Shown in pieces: positions 1 to 7,562 of a stretch of DNA of 29,281 nucleotides (the stretch's first letter is position 1; every line of letters begins with the position of its first letter). The DNA is from Paracoccaceae bacterium (lineage in GTDB: Bacteria; Pseudomonadota; Alphaproteobacteria; Rhodobacterales; Rhodobacteraceae): assembly GCA_013214715.1 (NCBI GenBank), contig JABSSB010000014.1, positions 1-29,281 on the forward strand, given 5' to 3'. Under the pieces are notes generated by a model. That model was not told where the DNA came from. It saw only the letters and a program-made list of their open reading frames with translations, and made no database searches. Position numbers and translations under genes: made by a program.

Positions 1-2
1 TG

Positions 3-83
3 CCGGTGCTGTGGCTGATCCTTCGGGCCATCCCCCCGGCACCACGTCGCGTGACCTTTGCGGGTGTGAGCCTGCTTCATTGA
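3..83 (+). pseudogene. Possible truncated BatA/DUF4159-like membrane protein, 3' fragment (partial at left edge)
   Basis: The reading frame entering from the left edge ends at a TGA at 81-83. Its last 26 residues contain a hydrophobic stretch (VLWLIL) followed by RAIPPAPRR and FAGVSLL. This resembles the N-terminal membrane motif of BatA/DUF4159 proteins of Rhodobacteraceae, where the pattern runs LLRAVPPAP...FPGVALLLGL and the protein continues for hundreds of residues. Here the frame stops right after SLLH, and neither other + frame continues the family sequence. It may be the stump of a broken gene, or chance similarity, since only 81 bases are visible. The family is recalled from memory. 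Confidence 0.4.
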
Positions 84-121
84 ATTGTTGCACGGCACTT
101 GCTAAGTTTCCCCGGCAGGGC

Positions 122-136
122 GCTGCACGGTGCAGC
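122..136. repeat. Short perfect inverted repeat upstream of rsfS
   Basis: GCTGCAC and GTGCAGC are exact 7-base complements separated by a single G. The element lies 11 bases before the AGGAGG of rsfS. It could be a small operator or a leader hairpin; with a one-base spacer it is more plausible as a protein-binding dyad than as RNA. No function is shown by the sequence. Confidence 0.4.
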
Positions 137-154
137 CCCGTTTTGCAGGAGGAC

Positions 155-565
155 GTGAACCTGACACCCCAAGCTGAAGCGGTTTTGGCCGCTGATGACC
201 GGGCCGGCATGATGGCCGCCCAGACCCTGCCCGACAGCGAAACGCTGCTGGCAAGCATTCTTTCCTCACTTGACGACGACAAAGGCGAAGACATCGTGCA
301 GATTGATCTGCGCGGGCGCTCGGCGTTCGGCGATTACATGGTTGTGGCCTCTGGACGGTCGACACGCCAGGTTGCCGCGATGGCCGAAAAACTGGCAAAC
401 CGTCTGAAATCTGCGTTTAGCATGTCTGTTCGGATCGAAGGCAAGGACACCGGCGATTGGGTCCTGATCGATACGGGCGATGTGGTCGTGCATCTTTTCC
501 GCCCGGAAGTGCGAGAGTTCTATCAGTTGGAGAAGATGTGGCAGCCCCAGGGCGCGGCGAACTGA
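155..565 (+). CDS. rsfS: Ribosome silencing factor RsfS
   Basis: RsfS (RsfA/DUF143) binds ribosomal protein uL14 on the 50S subunit and blocks subunit joining when nutrients are short. The core runs from SETLLASILSSLDDDKGEDIVQ to the C-terminus. It contains the family signatures DIVQIDLRG, DYMVVASGRSTRQV, VEGKDTGDW-like (IEGKDTGDWVLID) and VVHLF-PE-REFY-LEKMW. The start is uncertain. An AGGAGG at 147-152 lies only 2 bases before GTG 155 and 8 before CTG 161. The pair of ATGs at 209 and 212 has no good ribosome binding site but gives about 118 residues, closer to the family's usual length. I list the GTG because the strong Shine-Dalgarno must serve something. rlmH follows after about 50 bases, the usual pairing, suggesting co-transcription. 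Confidence 0.9.
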   Translation: MNLTPQAEAVLAADDRAGMMAAQTLPDSETLLASILSSLDDDKGEDIVQIDLRGRSAFGDYMVVASGRSTRQVAAMAEKLANRLKSAFSMSVRIEGKDTGDWVLIDTGDVVVHLFRPEVREFYQLEKMWQPQGAAN

Positions 566-593
566 GCCTCTGACAGGCTTGAAAGCAAGGGGT

Positions 594-610
594 GCTGCCC
601 TTGGGGCAGC
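594..610 (+). promoter_or_regulatory. Hairpin containing the rlmH ribosome binding site
   Basis: GCTGCCC (594-600) pairs perfectly with GGGCAGC (604-610) around a 3-base loop, ending two bases before the first ATG of rlmH at 613. The only Shine-Dalgarno-like run for rlmH (GGGG, 603-606) lies in the loop edge and 3' arm, so the fold would hide it. An alternative pairing, CAAGGG (586-591) with CCCTTG (598-603), would free part of it. Coupling to rsfS translation is possible but not shown. Confidence 0.4.
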
Positions 611-612
611 CT

Positions 613-1089
613 ATGGCGATGCGTGTGCATATCCTCGCGGTTGGTCGGATGCGCGGCGGACCGGAAAAACAGCTTATTGACGACTACTTGAAACGCTTTG
701 ACCGAACTGGTCGCGCGCATGGTTTGGGGCCTGTGCAGATGACCGAAGTCGAAGACAAATCCGGTCAGGGGATGGCGCGCGAGGCAGACTTGCTACGTCG
801 GGCACTGGTGCGTGGCGCCACTCTGGTCACTCTTGATGAACGAGGCAAACTGCTGAGTTCGCCCGAATTGTCGGCCAAACTTGGCGCATGGCGCGACGAA
901 GGCCGGTCTGATGTCGTATTCCTGATTGGCGGCGCGGATGGGATCGACCCGTCGCTCCGAGCCGAAGCGGATTTTTCCATCTCTTTTGGTAAGATGGTGT
1001 GGCCCCACATGCTGGCCCGCGTGATGCTGGCCGAACAGCTTTACAGGGCCGCCACCATTCAGGCGGGCAGCCCATATCACCGGGTTTGA
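613..1089 (+). CDS. rlmH: 23S rRNA (pseudouridine1915-N3)-methyltransferase RlmH
   Basis: RlmH is a small homodimeric SPOUT methyltransferase that uses S-adenosylmethionine to methylate pseudouridine 1915 in helix 69 of 23S rRNA. The protein starts MRVHILAVGRM and carries the family signatures LDERGK-LSS, VFLIGGADG, the knot-forming FGKMVWPHMLARVMLAEQLYRA and the C-terminal GSPYHR. The length, 156-158 residues, is normal. Translation may begin at ATG 613 or ATG 619: GGGG at 603-606 is well spaced for 613, while the family usually starts at the residue encoded at 619. A longer GTG start at 592 would run through the upstream hairpin and is unlikely. It probably shares a transcript with rsfS. 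Confidence 0.95.
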   Translation: MAMRVHILAVGRMRGGPEKQLIDDYLKRFDRTGRAHGLGPVQMTEVEDKSGQGMAREADLLRRALVRGATLVTLDERGKLLSSPELSAKLGAWRDEGRSDVVFLIGGADGIDPSLRAEADFSISFGKMVWPHMLARVMLAEQLYRAATIQAGSPYHRV

Positions 1090-1094
1090 CCCGG
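1080..1094 (+). terminator. Hairpin across the rlmH stop codon (terminator-like, no U-tract)
   Basis: CCGGGT (1080-1085) and ACCCGG (1089-1094) form a perfect 6-bp stem with a TTG loop, overlapping the TGA at 1087-1089. No run of T follows, so a classical intrinsic terminator is not supported. It may slow 3' exonucleases or help Rho-dependent ending before the convergent gene at 1165. Confidence 0.3.
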
Positions 1095-1164
1095 CAAACC
1101 CAGTCAGATCCACCAAAGTGACAAAGCATCCTTTGGATCGGGGCGCAGCATTCCGCGAAGATGA

Positions 1165-1344
1165 TCAGCCCATTTGGGCTTTCAGGTCATCATAAGCATC
1201 CATCGCCTTGGCCGCATACAACATGGATGATCCGCCGCCCATCTGAATGCTCATGGCCAGCACATCTGCGACCTCTTCACGCGTGGCGCCGTTCAGATTG
1301 CGCAGGCCCTGGCGCAGGGTGCTCAGTTTTTCTTTGGTCGACAT
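1165..1344 (-). CDS. Half-length carboxymuconolactone decarboxylase-like protein
   Basis: This 59-residue protein starts MSTKEKLSTLRQGLRNLNGATREEV and ends with the pattern VLAMSIQMGGGSSMLYAAKAMDAYDDL. That is the C-terminal half of carboxymuconolactone decarboxylase/AhpD-like proteins (GATREEIAEVL...QMGGGPSLMYAAKAL). The N-terminal helices with the Cys-x-x-Cys/Ser and His of the active site are absent, and only 60 bases separate this start from the next gene, so they are not nearby in another frame. The ATG at 1344 has a GGAG nine bases upstream. An in-frame start at 1392 adds 16 residues without family similarity. It is last in the long minus-strand run. It may be a decayed gene or a small stand-alone subunit; catalytic activity of the usual kind is unlikely. 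Confidence 0.6.
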   Translation of the reverse strand: MSTKEKLSTLRQGLRNLNGATREEVADVLAMSIQMGGGSSMLYAAKAMDAYDDLKAQMG

Positions 1345-1404
1345 GATCGCGATCTCCACCTGTCCTGACACATAGACAGAAACGAATATCATTTCTTGAA
1401 TGTA

Positions 1405-2076
1405 TTAGGATGCAAGGCCGCCATGCGCCTTGCGCGAGATCAAGCTCAGATTATTTGCGGGCATCTCGATGATGTCGACCATGTCCAGCCCAGCATGCTG
1501 CAAACAGTCGATTACGTCGAAATCATCTTTGTAGCCTATGGCCGGGTCCTGTGCCTGCAGCTTTGCATGGAAACTGGCGTCGCCATCGCTGGTAAGTACC
1601 CCGCCGCGCATAAAGGGGCCGTAGAGGCTGAGAACACCGCCTGGCTTCAGCGCTTTTGCGGCTTCAGAGACCAGCGTTGTGGCTTCTGGCATGGAAATCA
1701 GGTGCAAAAGGTTGCCCAGATGAATGAGATCTGCGTGATGTTCATCGCCCCATCCGGGCGATAGCGCGTCCAACGCGATCGTCGGCAAGATGTTCGATAG
1801 GCCGGTTTCGGCGGCATGGGCATCGATAGACGCACGGCGGTCCTGATCAATCTCGGTGGGTTGCCATGTCAGGCCGGGCAAAACAGAGGCAAAGACAACC
1901 ACATGCTCCCCCGTGCCCGAGGCGATCTCCAGGGCTTGTCCGGTTGACGGAGCAACCTTGGACAGCATGGCCGCCACATCGTCACGATTGCGCAGCGCCG
2001 ATGGGGCCGAGAGTTTGGCTCCCTCGGTCGCGTTTGCCACGCTGACAAATTCCGAAGGCTTCCCACGCTCTGGCAT
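1405..2076 (-). CDS. DUF938 family SAM-dependent methyltransferase-like protein
   Basis: This 223-residue protein has a class I methyltransferase fold with the DUF938 signatures: APSALRNRDDVAAML near residue 30, the AdoMet-binding EIASGTGEHVVVFA near residue 50, and WQPTEIDQDRRASI shortly after. HLGNLLHLI and ALKPGGVLSLYGPF mark the later strands. The substrate of the family is not established. The ATG at 2076 overlaps the TGA of the preceding oxidoreductase gene as ATGA, and GGAAAGG lies eight bases upstream of the start. A longer frame upstream runs inside the neighbouring gene and is not needed. The tight overlap implies translational coupling with the oxidoreductase, so it is probably part of the methylglycine-type operon or its accessory tail. 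Confidence 0.85.
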   Translation of the reverse strand: MPERGKPSEFVSVANATEGAKLSAPSALRNRDDVAAMLSKVAPSTGQALEIASGTGEHVVVFASVLPGLTWQPTEIDQDRRASIDAHAAETGLSNILPTIALDALSPGWGDEHHADLIHLGNLLHLISMPEATTLVSEAAKALKPGGVLSLYGPFMRGGVLTSDGDASFHAKLQAQDPAIGYKDDFDVIDCLQHAGLDMVDIIEMPANNLSLISRKAHGGLAS

Positions 2077-3146
2077 CAGTCGAACCTTTCCGGCGACAAG
2101 GCCCAAATCAACGACTCTGGCAAGCCGGATTGAGCGCCAAGGATCACATCGGCCAAAAGCTGCGAGGCTGCTGGCGAGGTCTGAAACCCGTATCCACCCT
2201 GACCTGCGCACCAGACGAAATCAGGCTGCGCGGCAGCGCGGCCCAGAACCAGCGCCCGGTCGGGCGCAAAGCTGCGTAGCCCGGCCCATGTGGCCAGCGG
2301 GCGCGTGACGTCTTCGGTGACGACCTCCTGATAGCGGGCCATGCCTTCGGCCAATACCAGATCATCGGCCCAAGCGTCATGTGGGTGGCTTGGGTCTTCT
2401 TCGGACGGGGAGACGATCAGAGCGCCTGCATCCGGTTTGGCATACCAGGTTTCGCCAACGCCCATCAGCATCGGCCAGCGCCGCAGGTCATGGCCGCCGG
2501 GTGCCGCGATCCGTGCCATCGACCGGCGCAATGGCGTAAGCCCAATGCGCGCGACCCCCGCCAGCCCGGCGACCTCGTCGGCCCAAGCTCCGGCAGCATT
2601 GACAAGGATCGGCGCAGACCAAACCTGTGTTCCGGCCGTGACCTGCCAAACGCCACCTGTCCGCGTGATATCGTCTGCACGCGTTTGCGTGTGCAGCGTG
2701 CCACCATATGCCCGCAGTGTTTTGACGTGATCCTGCAACAACCGATCTGTGTCGATATCCCAAGCAGCTCCATGATGCGCGGCGCGCGTAACTTTGGCCG
2801 GATCAAGGATCGGCACCATTTCCAACGCATCATCCAGCGTCATGGGATCAAGTCCCAACGTGTTACAATCGGCAGCAAACCCGTCCCCTTCATCTGCCGT
2901 TCCAACCAGCATCAGACCACGCGGGCTGAGATATCCACCTTCTCGAAAGAACTCACCGCTCGCTTTGTTGAGCGCCACAGTTGACGGCAGGCCATAATTC
3001 GCCTCGTACAGGGCCGCCGACCGTCCCGATGCGTGATAGCCGGGGGCGGTCTCAGCCTCCAGCACCGTAACAGATGCCTTTGGGGCCAGCCGTGCCGCAA
3101 GGCTAAGCCCGGCAATGCCCGCGCCGATGATGAGGATATCGGTCAT
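2076..3146 (-). CDS. FAD-dependent oxidoreductase, DadA/DauA-like amino-acid dehydrogenase
   Basis: This 356-residue protein is a D-amino-acid-oxidase-fold flavoenzyme. A dinucleotide-binding GxGxxG motif lies at residues 8-13 (IIGAGIAGLS), followed by the acidic VLEAE strand. PGYHASGRSAALY near residue 35 closely resembles D-arginine dehydrogenase (DauA) and related enzymes. VNAAGAWADEVA near residue 185 is the second flavin-contact region, and the C-terminal GQGGYGFQTSPAAS is the usual end motif. Such enzymes oxidise the C-N bond of an amino acid to an imino acid, typically passing electrons to the respiratory chain. The substrate cannot be read from the sequence. Both ends overlap neighbours by ATGA (3143-3146 and 2076). 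Confidence 0.85.
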   Translation of the reverse strand: MTDILIIGAGIAGLSLAARLAPKASVTVLEAETAPGYHASGRSAALYEANYGLPSTVALNKASGEFFREGGYLSPRGLMLVGTADEGDGFAADCNTLGLDPMTLDDALEMVPILDPAKVTRAAHHGAAWDIDTDRLLQDHVKTLRAYGGTLHTQTRADDITRTGGVWQVTAGTQVWSAPILVNAAGAWADEVAGLAGVARIGLTPLRRSMARIAAPGGHDLRRWPMLMGVGETWYAKPDAGALIVSPSEEDPSHPHDAWADDLVLAEGMARYQEVVTEDVTRPLATWAGLRSFAPDRALVLGRAAAQPDFVWCAGQGGYGFQTSPAASQLLADVILGAQSGLPESLIWALSPERFD

Positions 3147-4081
3147 GCTTTTTCTTCGATCCGATCTGTGGCGGGGGGCGGCGACGGGGCTAGTGCGCTG
3201 AGTTCATTGTAAAGGTCCGAAGACAAGGTGATCTCAATCGCGGCCAAAGACGGGTTCAACTGCTCTGGGGTGCTGGCGGAAATGATGGGCGACACAGCAA
3301 AGGGACCCTGAGCAGCCCACGCCACGGCGAGCGTGGCAGGCGCCATACCTTCTCGGGCGGCAATCGCGCCCAGCCCTCGCGCAGCATCGTGCATATAGGG
3401 CAAGCCATATCGTGTGGCATAGCGACTGTCCTGCGTCAGCCGCCCTTCGCCTCCATCGTCATATTTCCCTGTCAACAAACCACCGCCCAGTGGCGAATAG
3501 GCCGCGACATGGATGCCTTGGTCATCGCACATGGGCAGCAACTCGACCTCAACCTGTCGTTTGACGAGGTTATACATCGGTTGCAATGCATGGACGCCGG
3601 TCCCAAATTCGGCCCCGATAGCAATGGCCTTCATCACCTGCCATGCTGCGAAATTCGACAGTCCGACATATCGGATCAGACCCGCGTCGTGCATCTCTGC
3701 AAAGCATCCCATCGTCTCGCGCAGATCCGTGTTGGGGTCAAAGCGGTGCAAATACAGCAGATCCACCGCATCCTGCTGCAGCCGTTGGCGCGACAGGTCA
3801 AACTGCGCCCGTATGTTTTCGGCGCCCGCCCCGCCGGTATATCCTGCCTTGGTCGCAAGAAAAACATCATCGCGCTCCGCCGCAAGAAAACGGCCCAGCA
3901 TGGTTTCGGACCGGCCTTCGGTGTAGCCATGCGCCGTGTCGAAATGATTGATCCCTGCCGCGCGGCAGGCCTCAAACATCGCGCGCGCAGACGCCTCATC
4001 AGCCTTGCCGCCAAATTGCATGGCGCCAAAGGCAAATCGCGACACGGATGTCCCGTTGCGTGTGGTCAGTTTGCTGGTCAT
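3143..4081 (-). CDS. Aldo/keto reductase family oxidoreductase
   Basis: This 312-residue NADPH-dependent (beta/alpha)8 barrel enzyme reduces aldehydes or ketones. The catalytic tetrad is intact: Asp48 in HFDTA, Tyr53 in HGYTEGRSE, Lys78 in LATKAGY and His112 in YLHRFD. IRYVGLSNFAAWQV, a conserved family segment, is near residue 137, and the NADPH-binding AAYSPLGGGLLTGKY lies near residue 193. The physiological carbonyl is unknown; in this neighbourhood an aldehyde formed during amine oxidation is an inference only. Its TGA overlaps the ATG of the next gene; 44 bases separate its start from the FAD-GcvT gene upstream, and I see only a weak ribosome binding site there. Confidence 0.88.
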   Translation of the reverse strand: MTSKLTTRNGTSVSRFAFGAMQFGGKADEASARAMFEACRAAGINHFDTAHGYTEGRSETMLGRFLAAERDDVFLATKAGYTGGAGAENIRAQFDLSRQRLQQDAVDLLYLHRFDPNTDLRETMGCFAEMHDAGLIRYVGLSNFAAWQVMKAIAIGAEFGTGVHALQPMYNLVKRQVEVELLPMCDDQGIHVAAYSPLGGGLLTGKYDDGGEGRLTQDSRYATRYGLPYMHDAARGLGAIAAREGMAPATLAVAWAAQGPFAVSPIISASTPEQLNPSLAAIEITLSSDLYNELSALAPSPPPATDRIEEKA

Positions 4082-4125
4082 GCCGTCAGTCTTGGCATGG
4101 ATCAGCGGGTCAGGGAAGTGGCCCC

Positions 4126-6576
4126 TCAGGCTCGCACGCGTTCGCTTTTGGGATCATAGAGCGGTTTGAGCGACGCCGTTGCCTTCACCCGCGTGCCCAT
4201 CACGTCGATCTCATAGCTTGACGCCAGAACATCCACCGCACTTTCCCCGGCGCAGGGCACATAGCCCATGCCAACCGCCCCGCCGAGGTGATGGCCATAA
4301 TTGCCCGAGCTAACATAGCCGATAATCTCCCCGTCTCGCAGAAGGGGTTCATTGTGATAAAGCAGCGGTTCAGGGTCGGTCAGAAGGAACTGCATCATGC
4401 GCGCTTGTGGCCCGGATTGTTTGCGTGCCAGCACCGCATCGCGGCCATTGAAGGCCTCTTTCCCGATGTCCACGGCAAAGCCAAGCCCTGCGTCGATCAC
4501 GTTGTCCTCGGACGTGATGTCGTGCCCGAAATGGCGGAAACCCTTTTCGATCCGGCAACTGTCCATCATGTGCATCCCGCAGAGCCGCGCGCCCAAGTCC
4601 TGACCAGCCTCCCACAGTGTATCAAACACATGGGTGGCCATGTCCGAGGAGACGTAGACCTCCCACCCCAATTCGCCGACATAGGACACGCGGTGCACCC
4701 GGGCGAGGCCCATACCCAGTTCGATGTCTTGCGCTGTGCCAAAAGGGTTCACATCGTTCGAGAAATCAGCGGGCGATACCGCCTGCAACAATTTGCGTGC
4801 GTTCGGGCCCATGACGGCCAGAACGGCCTCGCCCGCTGTGACATCGGTGATGACAACGCGCGCTTCTCCGACATGGCGCTGCATCCATATCTGATCAGCC
4901 AGCCGTGTGGCAGCGGGCGTCACGACAAGATAGGCGGTTTCCGATAGTCGGGTGACGGTCACGTCGGCTTCGATCCCGCCGCGCGAATTCAGGAATTGCG
5001 TGTAGACAATCTTGCCCACCGGCACGGCCATCTGCGCCCCGCAGACACGGTTCAGGAAGCTTTCCGCATCCGGCCCTTCGACGCGCAGCTTGCCAAAGCT
5101 CGACATGTCATAAAGCCCGACATTTTCCCGCACGGCTTTGTGCTCTCGCGCCGAGTTTTCAAACCAGTTCTGGCGTTTCCAGCTATAGTGATAGTCGCGC
5201 TCCTGCCCGTCATCGGCATACCAATTCGCGCGTTCCCATCCGGCCAGTTCACCGAAAACTGCGCCATTGGCGGCCAGACGTTCATGAAACGGCGTGCGCC
5301 GGATGCCGCGGGCCGTGGCCTTTTGGCGATAGGGGAAGTGATCGGCATAAAGCAGGCCGAGCGTTTCTTTGGAACGTTCGAATAGATAGGATTTGTTGCC
5401 CTGAAACGGTTGCATCCGCGAGACATCGACATCGCCCAGATCAAAGGGCTTTTCGCCATCGTCCATCCATTGCGCCAGCGCATGACCCGCACCGCCAGCT
5501 GATTGGATGCCGATGGAGTTGAACCCGCAGGCGACCCAGACATTGTCCATCTCGGGCGTAAGCCCAAGGTGATAGGCGTCATCCGGCGTGAAGCTTTCCG
5601 GCCCGTTGAAGAAAGTATGAATCCCCGCGCTGGCGAGCATTGGCATCCGGTTGACTGCAGCTTCCAAGATGGGTTCGAAATGATCGAAATCTTCCGGCAA
5701 CTGGTCGAATTCGAAACTGTCGGGGATGCCATTCATGCCCCAAGGCTTGGCGTTGGGCTCAAACGCCCCCAGCATCATCTTGCCCGCGTCTTCCTTGTAA
5801 TAGGCACATTCATCGGGAACGCGCAGAACCGGCATCTGGCTCAGGCCGTCGATCGGCTCTGAGACGATGTAGAAATGCTCGCAGGCATGCAGCGGAATAT
5901 TGGTGCCCGCCATGCGCCCGACCTCATGCCCCCACATACCCGCGCAATTCACGATCATGTCGCAGGCGATGTGTCCCTGAGCGCTGCCATCATCGCTGGC
6001 CCAGTCAACGCCGGTGACGCGGCGCCCCGATTTTGCAATGCTTGTCACCTTGATCCGCTCGGCCACGGTGGCACCGTTCTGTCGCGCACCCTTGGCCAGA
6101 GCCAGCGCAATATTGGCTGGATCGGCCTGTCCGTCGGTGGGCAGCCATACGCCACCTTTCACGCCGTCGATGTTGATATGCTCGTAGCGGGTTTTGACTT
6201 CGGTCGCTGAAAGTTCCTCAACCGGGACGCCAAAGGCGCGGGCCATGGCGGCGTTGCGGTAAAGTTCTTCGAGCCGCTCATCCGTCAGTGCTGCCGAGAC
6301 CGAACCCACCTGCCGCATCCCCGTGGCCACGCCGGTTTCCGCTTCGAGGTTCATGTAAAGTTCGGCCGAATAGCGCGCCAATTTGGTCATGTTGGAGCTG
6401 GCGCGCAACTGACCGATCAACCCCGCCGCATGCCATGTTGTGCCCGAGGTGAGCTGCTTGCGTTCCAGCAAAACCACATCCGTCCACCCAAGCTTGGCTA
6501 GATGATAGGCGACAGAGCATCCGACAACACCGCCACCGATAATGACGACGCGGGCTTGGGTGGGAAGATCGGTCAT
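4126..6576 (-). CDS. FAD-GcvT fusion dehydrogenase, dimethylglycine/sarcosine dehydrogenase family (copy 1)
   Basis: This 816-residue protein joins an N-terminal FAD-binding amine oxidase domain (about 8-365) to a short linker domain and a C-terminal aminomethyltransferase-like GcvT part (about 430-810). The GxGxxG motif is VIIGGGVVGCS. His49 in SGTTWHAAGL matches the histidine that carries covalent FAD in mammalian dimethylglycine dehydrogenase. Enzymes of this family oxidise an N-methyl group of dimethylglycine or sarcosine and hand the carbon to tetrahydrofolate as methylene-THF. Which substrate this copy uses cannot be told by eye. The next upstream gene is a homocysteine methyltransferase, which fits betaine to dimethylglycine to sarcosine. 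A GGAG lies seven bases before the ATG. The end, PLYDPKSERVRA, closely matches that of the second copy. Confidence 0.9.
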   Translation of the reverse strand: MTDLPTQARVVIIGGGVVGCSVAYHLAKLGWTDVVLLERKQLTSGTTWHAAGLIGQLRASSNMTKLARYSAELYMNLEAETGVATGMRQVGSVSAALTDERLEELYRNAAMARAFGVPVEELSATEVKTRYEHINIDGVKGGVWLPTDGQADPANIALALAKGARQNGATVAERIKVTSIAKSGRRVTGVDWASDDGSAQGHIACDMIVNCAGMWGHEVGRMAGTNIPLHACEHFYIVSEPIDGLSQMPVLRVPDECAYYKEDAGKMMLGAFEPNAKPWGMNGIPDSFEFDQLPEDFDHFEPILEAAVNRMPMLASAGIHTFFNGPESFTPDDAYHLGLTPEMDNVWVACGFNSIGIQSAGGAGHALAQWMDDGEKPFDLGDVDVSRMQPFQGNKSYLFERSKETLGLLYADHFPYRQKATARGIRRTPFHERLAANGAVFGELAGWERANWYADDGQERDYHYSWKRQNWFENSAREHKAVRENVGLYDMSSFGKLRVEGPDAESFLNRVCGAQMAVPVGKIVYTQFLNSRGGIEADVTVTRLSETAYLVVTPAATRLADQIWMQRHVGEARVVITDVTAGEAVLAVMGPNARKLLQAVSPADFSNDVNPFGTAQDIELGMGLARVHRVSYVGELGWEVYVSSDMATHVFDTLWEAGQDLGARLCGMHMMDSCRIEKGFRHFGHDITSEDNVIDAGLGFAVDIGKEAFNGRDAVLARKQSGPQARMMQFLLTDPEPLLYHNEPLLRDGEIIGYVSSGNYGHHLGGAVGMGYVPCAGESAVDVLASSYEIDVMGTRVKATASLKPLYDPKSERVRA

Positions 6577-6603
6577 AGGTCACTCCGTTTGATTGGGTGG
6601 GGA

Positions 6604-6664
6604 GGGGGCTCTGCCCCCGCCACGCCTGCGGCGCGGCCCCCCGGGGTATTTTGAAAGAGAAGAA
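6604..6664. repeat. Rhodobacteraceae-type intergenic repeat (hairpin plus GGGGTATTTT), copy 1
   Basis: The stretch between the two genes holds GGGGGC/GCCCCC arms around TCT (6604-6618), a G/C-rich middle with GCC..GGC arms, and CCCCGGGGTATTTTGAAAGAGAAG ending just before the homocysteine methyltransferase stop (TCA on +, 6666-6668). The same plan recurs at 13900-13955. I recognise this arrangement as a repeat common between genes in Rhodobacteraceae. In the sense of the methyltransferase mRNA it follows the stop codon and could end or stabilise the transcript. Confidence 0.6.
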
Positions 6665-6665
6665 C

Positions 6666-7562
6666 TCAGGTGATGCGGTGTCCTTTGGCGCGCAATTGGC
6701 GGGCCAGTTCGGCGATGTGGTCGGGGCCAACTTCGCAGCAGCCGCCGAGGATGGTGGCGCCATGATCAATCCAGCTCAGCGCAATTTCGGCATAGGCGTC
6801 CGGGGTCAGATCGCGGCGTGCGGTCAGCGTGTCGACCGTGGGTGCGGTTTGCAGGAACCCGTCAGAAATGCGCGTAAAGCCGTTTGCATAGGCACCAATA
6901 GGGCGGCCCATCGGGGCAAGGATATCAAGACCTTTGGCGACTTCCTCAGGCCGGGTGCAATTGATCAGCACAGCATCAGGGTCATAACGGTTCAGCAAGG
7001 GCGCAAGAGCAGCGAGATCTTCGCCCGAGCGTAGTTTGGTCCCGTCATCATCTGCTGTGGAAAATGCAATCCAAAGGGGCGTCTTGATATCTGCGACGCC
7101 TTTCAAAATACCTTCTGCCTCGGCCAGCGAACAGACGGTTTCGGCCAACAGCAGGTCGCATCGTTGCGCAAGCTGCGCGCCAAGCGTCGCGTAGCGTTGC
7201 GCGGCCTCGTCGATATCGGGGTTCAGATCTGGCCGGTAGGAAGCCAGATAGGGGCCCATGGACCCGGCGATCAGCCCATAGCCATGGGCATCCCGCGACG
7301 CCTGCGCCTGATCCATCGAGATCTCAACCAGACCATCAAGCTGGTCCGCGATGCCAGCCCGTTCCAGCCGATTACGGTGCAAAGCATAGCTGTTGGTGGT
7401 GGCGATCGTGGCGCCCGCGGCGAAATAGGCGTCGTGCACCTCGCGCACCAGATCGGGCCGTTCCAGCATGACGGCGGTGGACCAAAGCGGGGTGGGCGGC
7501 TTGCCCAGGCGTTTCACAAGCTCCTGGCCCATCGAGCCATCGAGGAGGAGAATATCAGTCAT
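6666..7562 (-). CDS. Homocysteine S-methyltransferase family protein (betaine-homocysteine methyltransferase candidate)
   Basis: This 298-residue single-domain TIM barrel belongs to the Zn-dependent homocysteine S-methyltransferase family, which makes methionine using betaine, S-methylmethionine or related donors. LLLDGSMGQEL at the N-terminus and TTNSYAL near residue 55 are family signatures. The zinc ligands are visible as Cys202 in LINCTRPE and Cys275-Cys276 in GGCCEVGP. The methyl donor cannot be read directly. Position next to FAD-GcvT genes favours glycine betaine, giving dimethylglycine. Its ATG overlaps the TGA of the upstream dehydrogenase gene (ATGA, 7559-7562). An intergenic repeat separates it from the downstream FAD-GcvT gene, perhaps an internal mRNA processing or attenuation point. 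Confidence 0.85.
   Translation of the reverse strand: MTDILLLDGSMGQELVKRLGKPPTPLWSTAVMLERPDLVREVHDAYFAAGATIATTNSYALHRNRLERAGIADQLDGLVEISMDQAQASRDAHGYGLIAGSMGPYLASYRPDLNPDIDEAAQRYATLGAQLAQRCDLLLAETVCSLAEAEGILKGVADIKTPLWIAFSTADDDGTKLRSGEDLAALAPLLNRYDPDAVLINCTRPEEVAKGLDILAPMGRPIGAYANGFTRISDGFLQTAPTVDTLTARRDLTPDAYAEIALSWIDHGATILGGCCEVGPDHIAELARQLRAKGHRIT

Noticed and set aside
86..108. Promoter for rsfS (TTGCAC with TAAGTT)
   Set aside because: Only nine bases separate the two hexamers, far from the required 16-18.
1107..1139. Terminator between convergent rlmH and the small CMD-like gene
   Set aside because: CCAAAG (1113-1118) and CTTTGG (1131-1136) leave a 12-base loop, and no T-run follows on either strand.
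6577..6665. Glycine or SAM riboswitch in front of the FAD-GcvT gene
   Set aside because: The gap is only 89 bases and is explained by the intergenic repeat; no riboswitch core motif is visible.
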